Assembly: GCF_038002225.1 (NCBI RefSeq) | Contig: NZ_JBBOCA010000001.1 | Coordinates: 1,984,001 to 2,048,000, forward strand | Length of the DNA stretch: 64,000 bases | From: Paenibacillus sp. FSL R7-0204 | Lineage (GTDB): Bacteria; Bacillota; Bacilli; Paenibacillales; Paenibacillaceae | Direction of reading: 5' to 3' | Shown: in pieces, positions 27,043 through 35,709 of the stretch | Layout of the letters: each line of letters starts with the position of its first letter | Position numbering within the stretch: the first letter of the stretch is position 1 | The notes under the pieces: model-generated | What the model was told of the DNA's origin: nothing | The model's database searches: none | What the model saw: the letters and a program-made list of their open reading frames with translations, nothing else | Position numbers and translations under genes: made by a program

Positions 27043-27894
27043 CTAGCGGTCGAGTCGGCTCTGGGCGATGCTGCCGAGGCCGAACAGCTCGTCGAGCTTT
27101 TCCACATCCTCATCATATTTGTCATGTGTGGTGGTAATCAGACGTTCAAATACCCCCTCCAGACTAGTCTGCAAGTGATTCAGGGCTTGCGCGGTAATGC
27201 CCCCGCGGACGGCAACCCGCTCCTGCAGCTCCTGCGGGGTGAACGAGCCTTCGGTCAGCAGCTTGCCCGTACCCAGCAGCATCTCACCCGCCAGCCGGGT
27301 AACCAGGGCTTCGTCGATGCCAGTTGCTTCCACAGCCGCTTCAATCCACCGCTCCAGGAAATAGCTCAGAAAGGCCGGACCGCAGCTGGAGAAATCTGAG
27401 GCAATCCGCGTATGACCCTCAGGAATTTCCTCAGGAACTCCAATGCAGGAGAATAGCTGGAGCAGCAGGAGCCTGTCTTTATTATTTAATCGGCTTCCGA
27501 AAATGCACAGCGAACTCCCGCCTCTGACGGAATGGGTGATGCTGGGAATGATTTTGGCCACCTTGGAGGGCAGGGCCGATTCCAGATGGTAGAGCTGCAC
27601 AGGGCTTGTAATAGATACAACAATCTGGTCGCTGCGCAGATAAGGAGCGATCTCATCGGTTACCCGCTTGAACTGCAAAGGCTTGACGCACAGGAACACG
27701 AGGTCGCTCTCCGAGGCGGCTTCGATATTGCCGGAGCATAGGGTGATTCCGGGATGAAGCTTCTTCAACTCCATCAGCCTGCCCGGGCTGCGGTTGCTGG
27801 CCATCACATCACATGGATCAAGGGCTCCCGACCGAAGGAAGGTGTCGATCAGCAGACTTCCCATGCTGCCTGTTCCAATAAATCCCACTTTCAT
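27043..27894 (-). CDS. comER: ComER, pyrroline-5-carboxylate reductase-like protein
   Basis: A 283-aa protein with the N-terminal Rossmann motif GFIGTGSMGSLL (residues 4-15) and the P5CR-like C-terminal dimerisation part (SDFSSCGPAFLSYFLERWIEAAVEATG, then VAVRGGITAQALNHL). In Bacillales this divergent P5CR homologue is transcribed away from comEA, exactly as here; the B. subtilis gene is dispensable for transformation and affects sporulation and biofilm timing. Proline synthesis is unlikely to be its main role. Start ATG at 27894 with a GGAGGT site. Confidence 0.88.
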   Translation of the reverse strand: MKVGFIGTGSMGSLLIDTFLRSGALDPCDVMASNRSPGRLMELKKLHPGITLCSGNIEAASESDLVFLCVKPLQFKRVTDEIAPYLRSDQIVVSITSPVQLYHLESALPSKVAKIIPSITHSVRGGSSLCIFGSRLNNKDRLLLLQLFSCIGVPEEIPEGHTRIASDFSSCGPAFLSYFLERWIEAAVEATGIDEALVTRLAGEMLLGTGKLLTEGSFTPQELQERVAVRGGITAQALNHLQTSLEGVFERLITTTHDKYDEDVEKLDELFGLGSIAQSRLDR

Positions 27895-28032
27895 CCTGTG
27901 GTACCTCCTTTCTTATGCTGCTGGCTTACAGGAATACTCTTCGTTAAATGTATGCACGCCAGACTTGGACCAATGACAGGTTTTAATCGGATTATTGAAT
28001 AAAATTCCAGTTCGATGAGGGAGGACAACCTG

Positions 28033-28938
28033 ATGGATAAAAGAATGATCATCTGCGCCATCACCGCCGCGCTGCTGGGCGGTGGCCTGGTGTGGGCTGC
28101 AGACCACAGAGCACAGGACGCCGGCATCGCCGGATGGTCGACACTGAACACCGGAATGGCGCAGGCGCTGGGAGTGGCGGACGAAGGTGAGGCCGGCAGT
28201 GCAGCCGCCGGGGCTGATGGCGGGAGTTCCGCGGACGGGGCAGCTGGCGGGAGTGTGGCGGCGGGTGGAAGTATGGCAAGTGGAGCGGCAGGCGTTGAGG
28301 AAGCTGGTAACGGTACGGCCGGTAGTGGAGTTGTTGGTGGTGCGGTCACCGGTGGCGGAACGGCGGGGAGTGGAGTAACAGGTGGCGAGATTGCTGGTGG
28401 CGGAACGGCGGGGAGTGGAAATGTTGGCGGGAATCAGGCTGGTGGTAATGCCGCGCTCACTGGTGGCGGAACAGCAGGGGGTGGAGCGGCTGGGGGGAGT
28501 GTAACAGGTGGTAATACAGCGGGGAGTGGAGCAACTGGCGGGAGTATGGCAGGTGCAGCGGGTAGCGGAGTTGTTGGCGGTGCGGTCACTGGTGGCGGAA
28601 CAGCAGGCGCTGGAGCGGCAAGTGCCGGGATAGCGGGGGCGGCAGACGCAGGAGGACCCGGAGGAGCGGCAGGAAGCGGCGGTGCAAGTGGAGCGGCGGC
28701 TGCAACAGCTGGAGCCGCTGGCATTGCAGCCCCGGCAGCAGCTGACGGACGGATCAATGTGAATACAGCCGATGCCAAAGCCCTCATGGATCTGCCGGGC
28801 ATCGGAGAGAAGAAGGCGCAGGCGATTATCGACTACCGCACCAGTAAGGGAGCCTTCCGCAGCGCGAACGAGCTAGGGAAGGTGAAGGGCATCGGCCCCA
28901 AGCTGCTGGAGAAGCTGAAGCCTCTCGTGACTTTTTAA
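28033..28938 (+). CDS. comEA: ComEA, DNA-binding competence protein with an unusual Gly/Ala-rich central region
   Basis: A 301-aa protein. A signal anchor spans residues ~4-22 (MIICAITAALLGGGLVWAA). The C-terminal ~65 residues form the ComEA double helix-hairpin-helix (RINVNTADAKALMDLPGIGEK, then ANELGKVKGIGPKLLEKLKPL), which binds incoming double-stranded DNA at the membrane. The middle ~190 residues (about 45-235) are Gly/Ala/Thr/Ser-rich imperfect repeats built on GGGTAGSGVxGG. Bacillus ComEA normally has an SLBB/oligomerisation domain there; none is recognisable. The ATG at 28033 is chosen because GAGGGAGGAC precedes it. It is divergent from comER and upstream of comEB and comEC. Confidence 0.92.
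   Translation: MDKRMIICAITAALLGGGLVWAADHRAQDAGIAGWSTLNTGMAQALGVADEGEAGSAAAGADGGSSADGAAGGSVAAGGSMASGAAGVEEAGNGTAGSGVVGGAVTGGGTAGSGVTGGEIAGGGTAGSGNVGGNQAGGNAALTGGGTAGGGAAGGSVTGGNTAGSGATGGSMAGAAGSGVVGGAVTGGGTAGAGAASAGIAGAADAGGPGGAAGSGGASGAAAATAGAAGIAAPAAADGRINVNTADAKALMDLPGIGEKKAQAIIDYRTSKGAFRSANELGKVKGIGPKLLEKLKPLVTF
28300..28700 (+). repeat. Low-complexity coding repeats inside comEA
   Basis: Imperfect repeats of a GGTGGCGGAACGGCGGG-type unit (codons for Gly-Gly-Gly-Thr-Ala-Gly) recur through this span. All length changes keep the frame. Such repeats are prone to replication slippage. Confidence 0.8.
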
Positions 28939-28984
28939 GGCTGCCGTCCTGATTGTATACGAACAATCTGTCTCCCGTGGGAAG

Positions 28985-29169
28985 CAGTTGGATTTTATAC
29001 ACTTAATAAATCTCTAACGTTTCCCTGACGAACAGTAAGTGGATTTAGGGCAGCTAATTTGGTCCGAATGCGCTGAATCAGCGATTTGTAACGAATGAAG
29101 TGTCGTTTTTCCAACTACTATTATATCTTCGGTGCTTTTGCCAGCAACAGTTGTAGTTTTTCCACTTAA
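28985..29169. repeat. Four-motif intergenic element A
   Basis: Four copies of a pseudo-palindromic ~22-nt motif (core AGTTGGA ... CCACTTA), centres ~28995.5, 29045.5, 29106.5 and 29158.5, i.e. spacing ~50-61-52. The left half is an imperfect inverted repeat of the right half. It lies in the 634-nt gap between comEA and comEB, directly before element B. Confidence 0.7.
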
Positions 29170-29211
29170 CGGGCTTCACTCTCAGAGCATGGGCTGAGGC
29201 ATAGTAAGTTT

Positions 29212-29396
29212 CAATTGCACTCTGTACATTAGATTAGCCATAAATCTGCCTGAAAACTGAATCTGCTGCACTTCGTACATTAGAATTTTGAAAAAGAGGG
29301 TCTTTGGAGACTAAATCAGAGAATCAATTGTATGAAGTGCAGCAGAACGTTACTTAGGCGCTGAGAATGCAATTTCTATTGTATGAAGTGCAATCA
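29212..29396. repeat. Four-motif intergenic element B
   Basis: Four copies of a palindromic motif (core TGCACTTC-TACA-TAGAA or its complement), centres 29222.5, 29273.5, 29334.5 and 29385.5: spacing exactly 51-61-51. The two halves are inverted copies, so the whole can fold into one long hairpin. The motif is shared with the element at 37503. Confidence 0.8.
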
Positions 29397-29572
29397 CACC
29401 CCACTCTACCCACTCTAGGGATGAGCAAATGTGGTGTAGAAGTGGCGGCATGGGAAATTTAGGCGAGAGTTAGGCGAAATGTACGTTGTTGCGGGCTATC
29501 AATATCCTAGTGAAAACGCAGCCAGGTATGCTACAATAATGAACAACTATTTAGAGAAAGTGGAGATTGCTG
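29397..29572. other. Remaining comEA-comEB gap
   Basis: No gene was recognised. It should contain the comEB promoter or ribosome-binding region (AGTGGAGA just before 29573). Confidence 0.4.
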
Positions 29573-30091
29573 ATGACTGTGGCTTACCGCAAGAACTGGG
29601 ATACATACTTCATGGATATTGCCTGCATGGTCTCCACCCGTTCGCGCTGTCCCCGCCGCCATGTCGGCGCGGTGCTGGTGCAGGGGAAGAAGCTGCTGGG
29701 TACGGCCTATAATGGTGCACCGATGGGCGTTCCTGACTGCTCGGAAGCAGGCTGTATGGTCTCTGAGCAATACGAGCGTGAGATGATTGACGGTGTAGAG
29801 ACAATGGTCAAAAAGCAGCGCTGCATCCGCACAATCCATGCGGAGCAGAATCTGCTGCTGTTCACCGACCGGAGCGACCGGGAAGGCAGTACGGTCTACG
29901 TGACGGATGAACCCTGCTGGACCTGTGCCAATATGCTGGCTAACAGCGGAATCGTTGAGATTGTCTACCTGCGTCCTTACAAGAAAGACATGGAGAAGGT
30001 GCAGGCGATGCTCTCCTCCAAAGGAATCGTGTTCCGCCAATTGGAGAACTACGAGCCGCCTAAGGAAACGATGATTTCGATATCTGAGTAA
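29573..30091 (+). CDS. comEB: ComEB, dCMP deaminase family protein
   Basis: A 172-aa zinc-dependent deaminase that converts dCMP to dUMP. The zinc site is visible: HAEQN with the zinc His and catalytic Glu (~90-94) and the PCWTCANML cysteine pair (~116-124). The N-terminal block VSTRSRCPRRHVGAVLV and TAYNGAPMG are family hallmarks. I take the ATG at 29573 (MTVAYRKNWDTYFMDIA). It sits between comEA and comEC as in Bacillus, but separated from comEA by 634 nt of repeats, so it may have its own promoter. Confidence 0.93.
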   Translation: MTVAYRKNWDTYFMDIACMVSTRSRCPRRHVGAVLVQGKKLLGTAYNGAPMGVPDCSEAGCMVSEQYEREMIDGVETMVKKQRCIRTIHAEQNLLLFTDRSDREGSTVYVTDEPCWTCANMLANSGIVEIVYLRPYKKDMEKVQAMLSSKGIVFRQLENYEPPKETMISISE

Positions 30092-30167
30092 CGGCGTACA
30101 TCGGCAGGATTCAATTATAGTTCGAGTGAACAAGATCCGATAGAATATGGACTGACCCCAGAGGAAG

Positions 30168-30210
30168 AACCTCTGTACACGCATGTAGGATGCGTATGCA
30201 GAGGTTTTTT
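30168..30210 (+). terminator. Terminator between comEB and comEC
   Basis: AACCTCTG pairs with CAGAGGTT around an inner GCAT/ATGC stem, followed by six T. It separates comEC from comEB transcription at least in part. Confidence 0.85.
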
Positions 30211-30244
30211 GGCGTCTAGAGCTAATTAGGAAGGAGAGATGATC

Positions 30245-33037
30245 ATGAACAGAAGGCCGTTACTAAGCTTCACGGTTTGCTGGGTGGCGGGAAGTGCCGC
30301 AGGTTGTTTGTTCTCTGGCCACAGTCTGCTGTTCTGCCTCGCCGTGATGCTGTTGCTGCCTGTAGTCTGGGCGGTGAGCGGCGGCATACGCTGGAGGGCG
30401 GCAGCGTTGTTGGTTATGGGATTGATTGTGTCGGCCCTATACTGGGAATATAGTGAGGTACGAAATGTGAGTCTGTTGCCTGGTGTGCTGGGGCAACCGG
30501 TGAGCGAACTGAATGAGGCTTATGTAACAGCTGCAGGCGTTATTGCTTCTCCGGTGGAGCGGGACGGGGACCGGGTTGATTTTGTCGTGAAGCTGTCCGG
30601 GATCAGATTGCATCAGCAAGGGGAACAGTCTGCAGCGGAAGGAGAAGAAGGAAAGAAGGCAAAGGTATTCAATCCGAATCTTGCGGCAGAGACAGATGCA
30701 GCGGGAGCCGTGGAGAAGAAACAAGCTAAAGGTGAACTTGTAGCTATACAGATCAAGCTCCAGGAGGAGAGTGAGATTGCGGTGGCTGCGCAGTGGCAGC
30801 GGGGAGACCAGGTGGTCATTGAGGGGGAATTGATACGGCCCCAGATAACGCGCAACTTCGGCGGATTCGACTACCGTTCCTATCTGCTCACCCAAAAGAT
30901 TCACTGGCTGCTTAAAGGGGAGGGAATAACCAGTGTAGAGGCTAAACCTCCAATCTCGTGGGAACCATCCACTATTCTGCGCTGGAATGATAAGGCAAGA
31001 TCTGTGCTCGGTGCAGAAATGAGCCGCTTATTTCAGGAGCCTCATGCGGGTTATATGAAGGGTCTTGTCATCGGCATCCAAAAGGAACTGGACCCGGAGA
31101 CCTTCAGACAGTTCTCGCAGCTCGGGCTCACCCATATCCTGGCCATTTCGGGGATGCATGTAGCGGTGTACGTCGGAGTAATCCTAATTCTTCTGCGCCG
31201 CTGCCGCTTGACCAGAGAAACCGCACTGACGGTGACCCTGCTGCTGGTTCCTGTCTATGTGCTGCTGTCCGGGGCCGGACCGTCTGTGATCCGCGCCGGG
31301 ATCATGAGCATGATTGCCCTGCTGGCGGCAAGGCTGGGCATGCTCAAGGATGGACTGAATATTCTGGCCGCATCGGCCCTGATGATGCTGGTCTGGAATC
31401 CTTATCTGCTGCTTAGTGTCAGCTTTCAGCTGTCTTTTCTGGTGACGGCCGGACTCATGGTGTATACACCGCTCGCTGCGCCGCTATTCAGGCGGTTACC
31501 GGGCTGGCTGGGCAGCAGCCTCTCGGTAACGATTATTGCTCAACTGGTCTCGTTCCCGCTGACGATCTATTATTTCAACCAATTCTCGCTGTTATCCGTT
31601 GTGGCCAATCTGCTCTTGGTTCCCTTTATCACCTTCCTGGTGTTGCCACTGGGAACGCTGGTACTGATGCTTGGACGGGTATGGAATGCCGCAGCACTGT
31701 TGATCGCTCAACTGGCGGAGCTGCTCAATAACGCTACCTTTGCAGTCGTAGAGTGGGTGAACAGCTTCACCTCCGGGGTGCTGATCTGGGCATCGCCGTC
31801 AATCCTGTGGATCTGCCTCTACTACTGCCTGTTATATGGTTTGTTACACATGTTGAAACGGAGGACTGAGGCCAAGCTTGTTCCCCAGTTCATGGACGAT
31901 GAGACCCGCCCGCTGGCGGAGCTGGAGAGGGCGGAACCGAGAGGTAAAGGCCGGTGGAAGATCGGCAGAAACGTCAATAGCAAATATGGAAACACCACCA
32001 ACCAGCCAGATTTGCTATCTACTGCGAACAGCAGAATAGCGGCGCTGGCTTTCCAATCTTACCCTCAATCAAGCCTATCACGATGGAGTTATCTTGTAGT
32101 CATACTGTGCGTTGTAGGCCTGACCATTCTGCTCTACAAAGGCTATAACGCCGAAACTCTACGCGACGGCTCCGGTTCCATCAGCTACCTGGATATAGGT
32201 CAGGGGGACAGCAGCCTGATTACCACTCCGGGCGGAGCTCATATCTTGGTGGATGGCGGCGGGACCGTGAGCTTCGGCAACCGGGAGGAATGGCGTATCC
32301 GCCGCAGCCCGTTCGAGGTTGGAGCGAAGACGCTGCTGCCGCTCTTGAAGCAGCGGGGCATTCACCGGCTTGACGCGGTTATCCTGACGCATGGCGATCA
32401 GGACCATGCCGGAGGGCTGCAGGCTGTGCTGGAAGGGATGCCGGTATCGGCAATGCTGTTTAACGGGACATTGGCTGACACGGAGCCGTACTCCAAGCTG
32501 ATGACGACTGCGCTGGACGCGGGTGTCCGGCTGTATCCGGTACAGCAGGCCATGACGCTGGCCCCGGACGAGGCCACGCGGCTGAACTTCCTCTGGCCGG
32601 AGCCGCCAGCGGATGGACAGACCCTGCCGGAGAAAGTGGAAGACCAGAACCACGAATCGGTGGTGTTCCGGCTGGAGATGAACGGCCGGAGCTTTCTTTT
32701 CACAGGAGATATGGATGAGGCGGCAGAGGAAGCCATCCTACATTTCGCAAGTCAATCCGGGATTAAGCAAGGCAACCCCATCGACGTCCTCAAGGTCGCC
32801 CACCACGGCAGCAAAACCGCTACCAGTGTAGACTGGCTCGCCTTCTGGAACCCGGGGGCCGCTGTGATCTCAGCGGGTGTGAATAACCTCTATGGCCATC
32901 CGCACGGGATCGTGCTGGAGCGCCTGTCCGATACCGGAACCCGCGTCTACCGGACGGATCAGCAGGGGGAGATTCAGCTCAGAGTGGGCAAGGAGGGCAT
33001 CACTGTACGTCATCAGCTCACCTCCTACTCAGACTAA
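30245..33037 (+). CDS. comEC: ComEC/Rec2 DNA uptake channel
   Basis: A 930-aa membrane protein that carries single-stranded DNA into the cell during transformation. N-terminal membrane segments and the DUF4131/OB-like region (~1-235) are followed by the competence domain (GLTHILAISGMHVAVYVG at ~300, LSGAGPSVIRAGIMS, then many membrane helices), a hydrophilic insert (~545-615), and a C-terminal metallo-beta-lactamase-like domain (SYLDIGQGDSSLITTPGG, then ILTHGDQDHAGG and KVAHHGSKT) that is thought to degrade the non-transported strand. Zinc-site residues HxDxDH-type are present as HGDQDH. The ATG at 30245 is favoured over 30239 because AAGGAGAG abuts the latter. Confidence 0.95.
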   Translation: MNRRPLLSFTVCWVAGSAAGCLFSGHSLLFCLAVMLLLPVVWAVSGGIRWRAAALLVMGLIVSALYWEYSEVRNVSLLPGVLGQPVSELNEAYVTAAGVIASPVERDGDRVDFVVKLSGIRLHQQGEQSAAEGEEGKKAKVFNPNLAAETDAAGAVEKKQAKGELVAIQIKLQEESEIAVAAQWQRGDQVVIEGELIRPQITRNFGGFDYRSYLLTQKIHWLLKGEGITSVEAKPPISWEPSTILRWNDKARSVLGAEMSRLFQEPHAGYMKGLVIGIQKELDPETFRQFSQLGLTHILAISGMHVAVYVGVILILLRRCRLTRETALTVTLLLVPVYVLLSGAGPSVIRAGIMSMIALLAARLGMLKDGLNILAASALMMLVWNPYLLLSVSFQLSFLVTAGLMVYTPLAAPLFRRLPGWLGSSLSVTIIAQLVSFPLTIYYFNQFSLLSVVANLLLVPFITFLVLPLGTLVLMLGRVWNAAALLIAQLAELLNNATFAVVEWVNSFTSGVLIWASPSILWICLYYCLLYGLLHMLKRRTEAKLVPQFMDDETRPLAELERAEPRGKGRWKIGRNVNSKYGNTTNQPDLLSTANSRIAALAFQSYPQSSLSRWSYLVVILCVVGLTILLYKGYNAETLRDGSGSISYLDIGQGDSSLITTPGGAHILVDGGGTVSFGNREEWRIRRSPFEVGAKTLLPLLKQRGIHRLDAVILTHGDQDHAGGLQAVLEGMPVSAMLFNGTLADTEPYSKLMTTALDAGVRLYPVQQAMTLAPDEATRLNFLWPEPPADGQTLPEKVEDQNHESVVFRLEMNGRSFLFTGDMDEAAEEAILHFASQSGIKQGNPIDVLKVAHHGSKTATSVDWLAFWNPGAAVISAGVNNLYGHPHGIVLERLSDTGTRVYRTDQQGEIQLRVGKEGITVRHQLTSYSD

Positions 33038-33066
33038 GACTCTGTAATCGTATATAATAACCTCAT

Positions 33067-34017
33067 ATGAGAGGAGTTGATCGTATCCTTATTGTTCTGG
33101 CAGGACTCCTGCTGCTGCTGATCGGCCAGACGGTCTACCTGCTGAATTACCGGAGACAGGTCAGTCAGATCAGCAGCCAGCTGTCTTTTATCATGGAGCA
33201 TGAATCCCGTAAGCTGGTAGCTACCCAGTTGAAGCCGAGGGAGATTGGCAGGCTGGTGCGGGAGTGCAATAACCTGTTAAGCCGCCAGCGGGCGATGGGA
33301 GAACAGTTCAGCCGCAAGAATCAGGAGATGAATCTGGCGATTACCAGTCTGTCGCATGATATCCGGACACCGCTCACTTCACTGGATGGTTACCTTCAGT
33401 TGGCGCTGCGGACAGAGGCGGTGCAGGAGAAGGGGCGTTACGTAGCGCTTGCCCAGTCGAGAATACAGCAGATTATCAAGCTGGTGGATGAGCTGTTCCT
33501 CTATACCAAGCTGCAGAATCCCGAATACAGCCTGGAGCTGCAGCCCGTGGACGTTATGGAGGTGCTGAAGCGGAATTTGTTCACCTTCATCGATGCCTTC
33601 GCCGGATCGGAGAGTGAGCCCGAGCTACGTCTGCCGGAGCATTCTCCCCGGGTGATGGGGGATCTCCATGCACTGGAACGAATCTTTACCAATATCATCA
33701 GCAACTATTTCATCCATGGCGAAGGCCTGCTGACCATAGAGGCTGAAGACAGGCAGGAGATGTTGTGTATACGCTTCACTAACCGGCTTAAGGCAGGCAG
33801 CAGGGTGGATACGGAGAAGATATTTACCCGCTTTTACAAAGAAGATCCGTCGCGTACCCGGCATTCCTCAGGTCTTGGACTCTCGATTGTGAAGGCGCTG
33901 ATGGAGAAAATGAACGGTCATGCAGAGGCCGGGAGTACAGCGGATACCTTCAGTATATTAATAGGATTATCAAAAAGGGGGGAGGAGCATAGCCGTGAGT
34001 ACCCATCTCAAGGATAA
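33067..34017 (+). CDS. Two-component sensor histidine kinase
   Basis: A 316-aa kinase with one clear N-terminal membrane segment (ILIVLAGLLLLLIGQTVYLL) and almost no extracellular domain, then HisKA with SLSHDIRTPLTSLDGYL (His ~98) and an HATPase domain (NIISNYFIHG, GLGLSIVKALMEKMNG). This compact form is typical of kinases paired with antimicrobial-peptide ABC exporters. The start lacks a Shine-Dalgarno: TATAAT ends 9 nt before the ATG, so the mRNA may be leaderless. The gene overlaps the next by 23 nt. Confidence 0.9.
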   Translation: MRGVDRILIVLAGLLLLLIGQTVYLLNYRRQVSQISSQLSFIMEHESRKLVATQLKPREIGRLVRECNNLLSRQRAMGEQFSRKNQEMNLAITSLSHDIRTPLTSLDGYLQLALRTEAVQEKGRYVALAQSRIQQIIKLVDELFLYTKLQNPEYSLELQPVDVMEVLKRNLFTFIDAFAGSESEPELRLPEHSPRVMGDLHALERIFTNIISNYFIHGEGLLTIEAEDRQEMLCIRFTNRLKAGSRVDTEKIFTRFYKEDPSRTRHSSGLGLSIVKALMEKMNGHAEAGSTADTFSILIGLSKRGEEHSREYPSQG

Positions 34018-34702
34018 CGGGCAGCGCAGAAGAATTCTCATCGTTGAGGATGACGAGCATATTAACGCAATTCTGCATGACGGGCTTACCTCCGCAGGGT
34101 ATCAGTGCACCCAGTCCTATTCAGGCAGTGAAGGGATGCTGAATCTGGCGGAGCGCGAGTATCACCTGATTGTCCTGGACCTGATGCTGCCCGGGTTGTC
34201 CGGCGAGGCGTTCATGCACCGTTTGCGTGAGGAGATGAAGTCCCGGGTTCCGGTGATTGTCCTCTCAGCCAAGGATCAACTCAGGGATAAGCTGGATCTG
34301 TTCACGCTGGGCGCTGATGATTATGTGACCAAGCCCTTTGAGCTGGAGGAGCTGATTGCCCGCATCCATGTTCATATCCTGCGGACGGCTGCCGGTGAGC
34401 CGTTGAAGGAGTTGAGGCATAAGAATCTGGTGCTGGACTGCACAGCCTACAGTGTCAGGATTCATGGCAGCGTGCTTGCTCTGACTCGTCAGGAATACCG
34501 GATTGTGGAACTGCTGGTCAGGAATCCTTCCCGCGTGTTCACGAAGCAGGATCTCTATGAGCTGGCCTGGGAGGAGATCTATCTGGGCGAGGACAAGACG
34601 ATAACGGTACATGTCAGCAATATCCGCAATAAAATCAAGGCGCACGACAGCGAAGCCTATATCGATACGGTCTGGGGCATCGGCTTCCGGCTGAGTCCAT
34701 GA
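33995..34702 (+). CDS. OmpR-family response regulator
   Basis: A 235-aa regulator: receiver domain with LIVEDDEHI, phospho-acceptor block LIVLDLMLPGLSG (D ~58) and DYVTKPFELEELIARIH; winged-helix effector domain from ~135 (LTRQEYRIVELLVRNPSRVFTKQDLYELAW, then KTITVHVSNIRNKI and YIDTVWGIGFRL). It overlaps its kinase gene, so translation is coupled. The downstream ABC transporter genes are the likely target. A GGGGGGAGGAGC site inside the kinase gene supports the start. Confidence 0.94.
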   Translation: MSTHLKDNGQRRRILIVEDDEHINAILHDGLTSAGYQCTQSYSGSEGMLNLAEREYHLIVLDLMLPGLSGEAFMHRLREEMKSRVPVIVLSAKDQLRDKLDLFTLGADDYVTKPFELEELIARIHVHILRTAAGEPLKELRHKNLVLDCTAYSVRIHGSVLALTRQEYRIVELLVRNPSRVFTKQDLYELAWEEIYLGEDKTITVHVSNIRNKIKAHDSEAYIDTVWGIGFRLSP

Positions 34703-34782
34703 TGAACTTTGAACTTTCTTAATCTTTTGTTGGCGAACTATTAGTCTTCATCCTGTTAACTTAGGGTAAGGAGGTGGCAGAT

Positions 34783-35709
34783 ATGACAGATTGCATCATT
34801 GAGCTATGCGGACTGACCAAGATGTACCAATCGAAAGCGGCAGTGCGGAATGCCAATCTCAAAATCTATAGAGGAGAGATTGTCGGCATCATCGGGAAGA
34901 ACGGGGCGGGCAAATCCACGCTGCTCAAAATGATCAGCGGACATGTGTATCCGACCTCGGGAGAGCTGCATTTCTTCAACCGTGCGGCGGCGGGGGACCA
35001 GTCTTTTTTTGAGCGGATGGGGGTGTTGATTGAGCATCCCGGGTTATACCCGAATGTGTCGGCCTACGAGAACTTGAAGCTGCTCACTATCGCGTATGGT
35101 CTAAGTGACAGGGAGCTAACGATCGCGAAGCTGCTGAAGCTCGTAGGGCTGGACCCTAAGAATACCGCCAAAGTCAAAAGCTATTCCATGGGCATGAAGC
35201 AGCGGCTGGGGATCGCGGTGGCTCTGCTGGGAAGTCCCGATGTGCTGATTCTGGATGAGCCGATTAACGGGCTTGATCCGCAGGGAATTGTGGAGATTAG
35301 GGAGCTCATCCTGGAGCTGAACGCAGCGGGCCTGACGATTCTGATCTCCAGTCACATTCTGGAGGAGCTCTCCAAAATCGCCACCAAGTATGCCATCATC
35401 CATCAGGGAGAATTCGCCGAGGTGATCTCCAAGGAAGAATTGCAGCAGCGCTGTGAGGAACGGATCGAGATTAGTGTGGAGGAAGCCCGGGAGGCTCTCC
35501 CGGTGCTGGAGCGCGAGCTGAAGATTACACAATATAAAGTGGTGGACAGCCGCACGGTGTATGTATACGACGAGCATATCCGCATCCGGCAGATCGTTCA
35601 GGTGCTGGCGCAGCATGGGATAATGGTAGATTCCATAGCGAGGCACAAGCAGAGCCTGGAGCAGTATTTCCTGGAACGCACGGAGAGTGCAGGTGAACGC
35701 CATGATTAA
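34783..35709 (+). CDS. ABC transporter ATP-binding protein (BcrA/lantibiotic-immunity type)
   Basis: A 308-aa ATPase with Walker A GIIGKNGAGKST (~35-46), signature YSMGMKQRLGIA, Walker B VLILDEPINGLDP and the H-loop in ISSHILEEL. The extra C-terminal ~80 residues are usual in the BcrA-like group that powers export of, or immunity to, peptide antibiotics. The ATG at 34783 fits the AAGGAGG site; the frame reads up to a GTG at 34774 within that site. With the overlapping permease gene it makes a two-gene exporter under the preceding two-component system. Confidence 0.92.
   Translation: MTDCIIELCGLTKMYQSKAAVRNANLKIYRGEIVGIIGKNGAGKSTLLKMISGHVYPTSGELHFFNRAAAGDQSFFERMGVLIEHPGLYPNVSAYENLKLLTIAYGLSDRELTIAKLLKLVGLDPKNTAKVKSYSMGMKQRLGIAVALLGSPDVLILDEPINGLDPQGIVEIRELILELNAAGLTILISSHILEELSKIATKYAIIHQGEFAEVISKEELQQRCEERIEISVEEAREALPVLERELKITQYKVVDSRTVYVYDEHIRIRQIVQVLAQHGIMVDSIARHKQSLEQYFLERTESAGERHD

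Noticed and set aside
28985-29396. CRISPR array in the comEA-comEB gap
   Set aside because: Motifs are degenerate, switch orientation within the block, and follow mirrored 51-61-51 spacing; CRISPR repeats are near-identical and same-strand.
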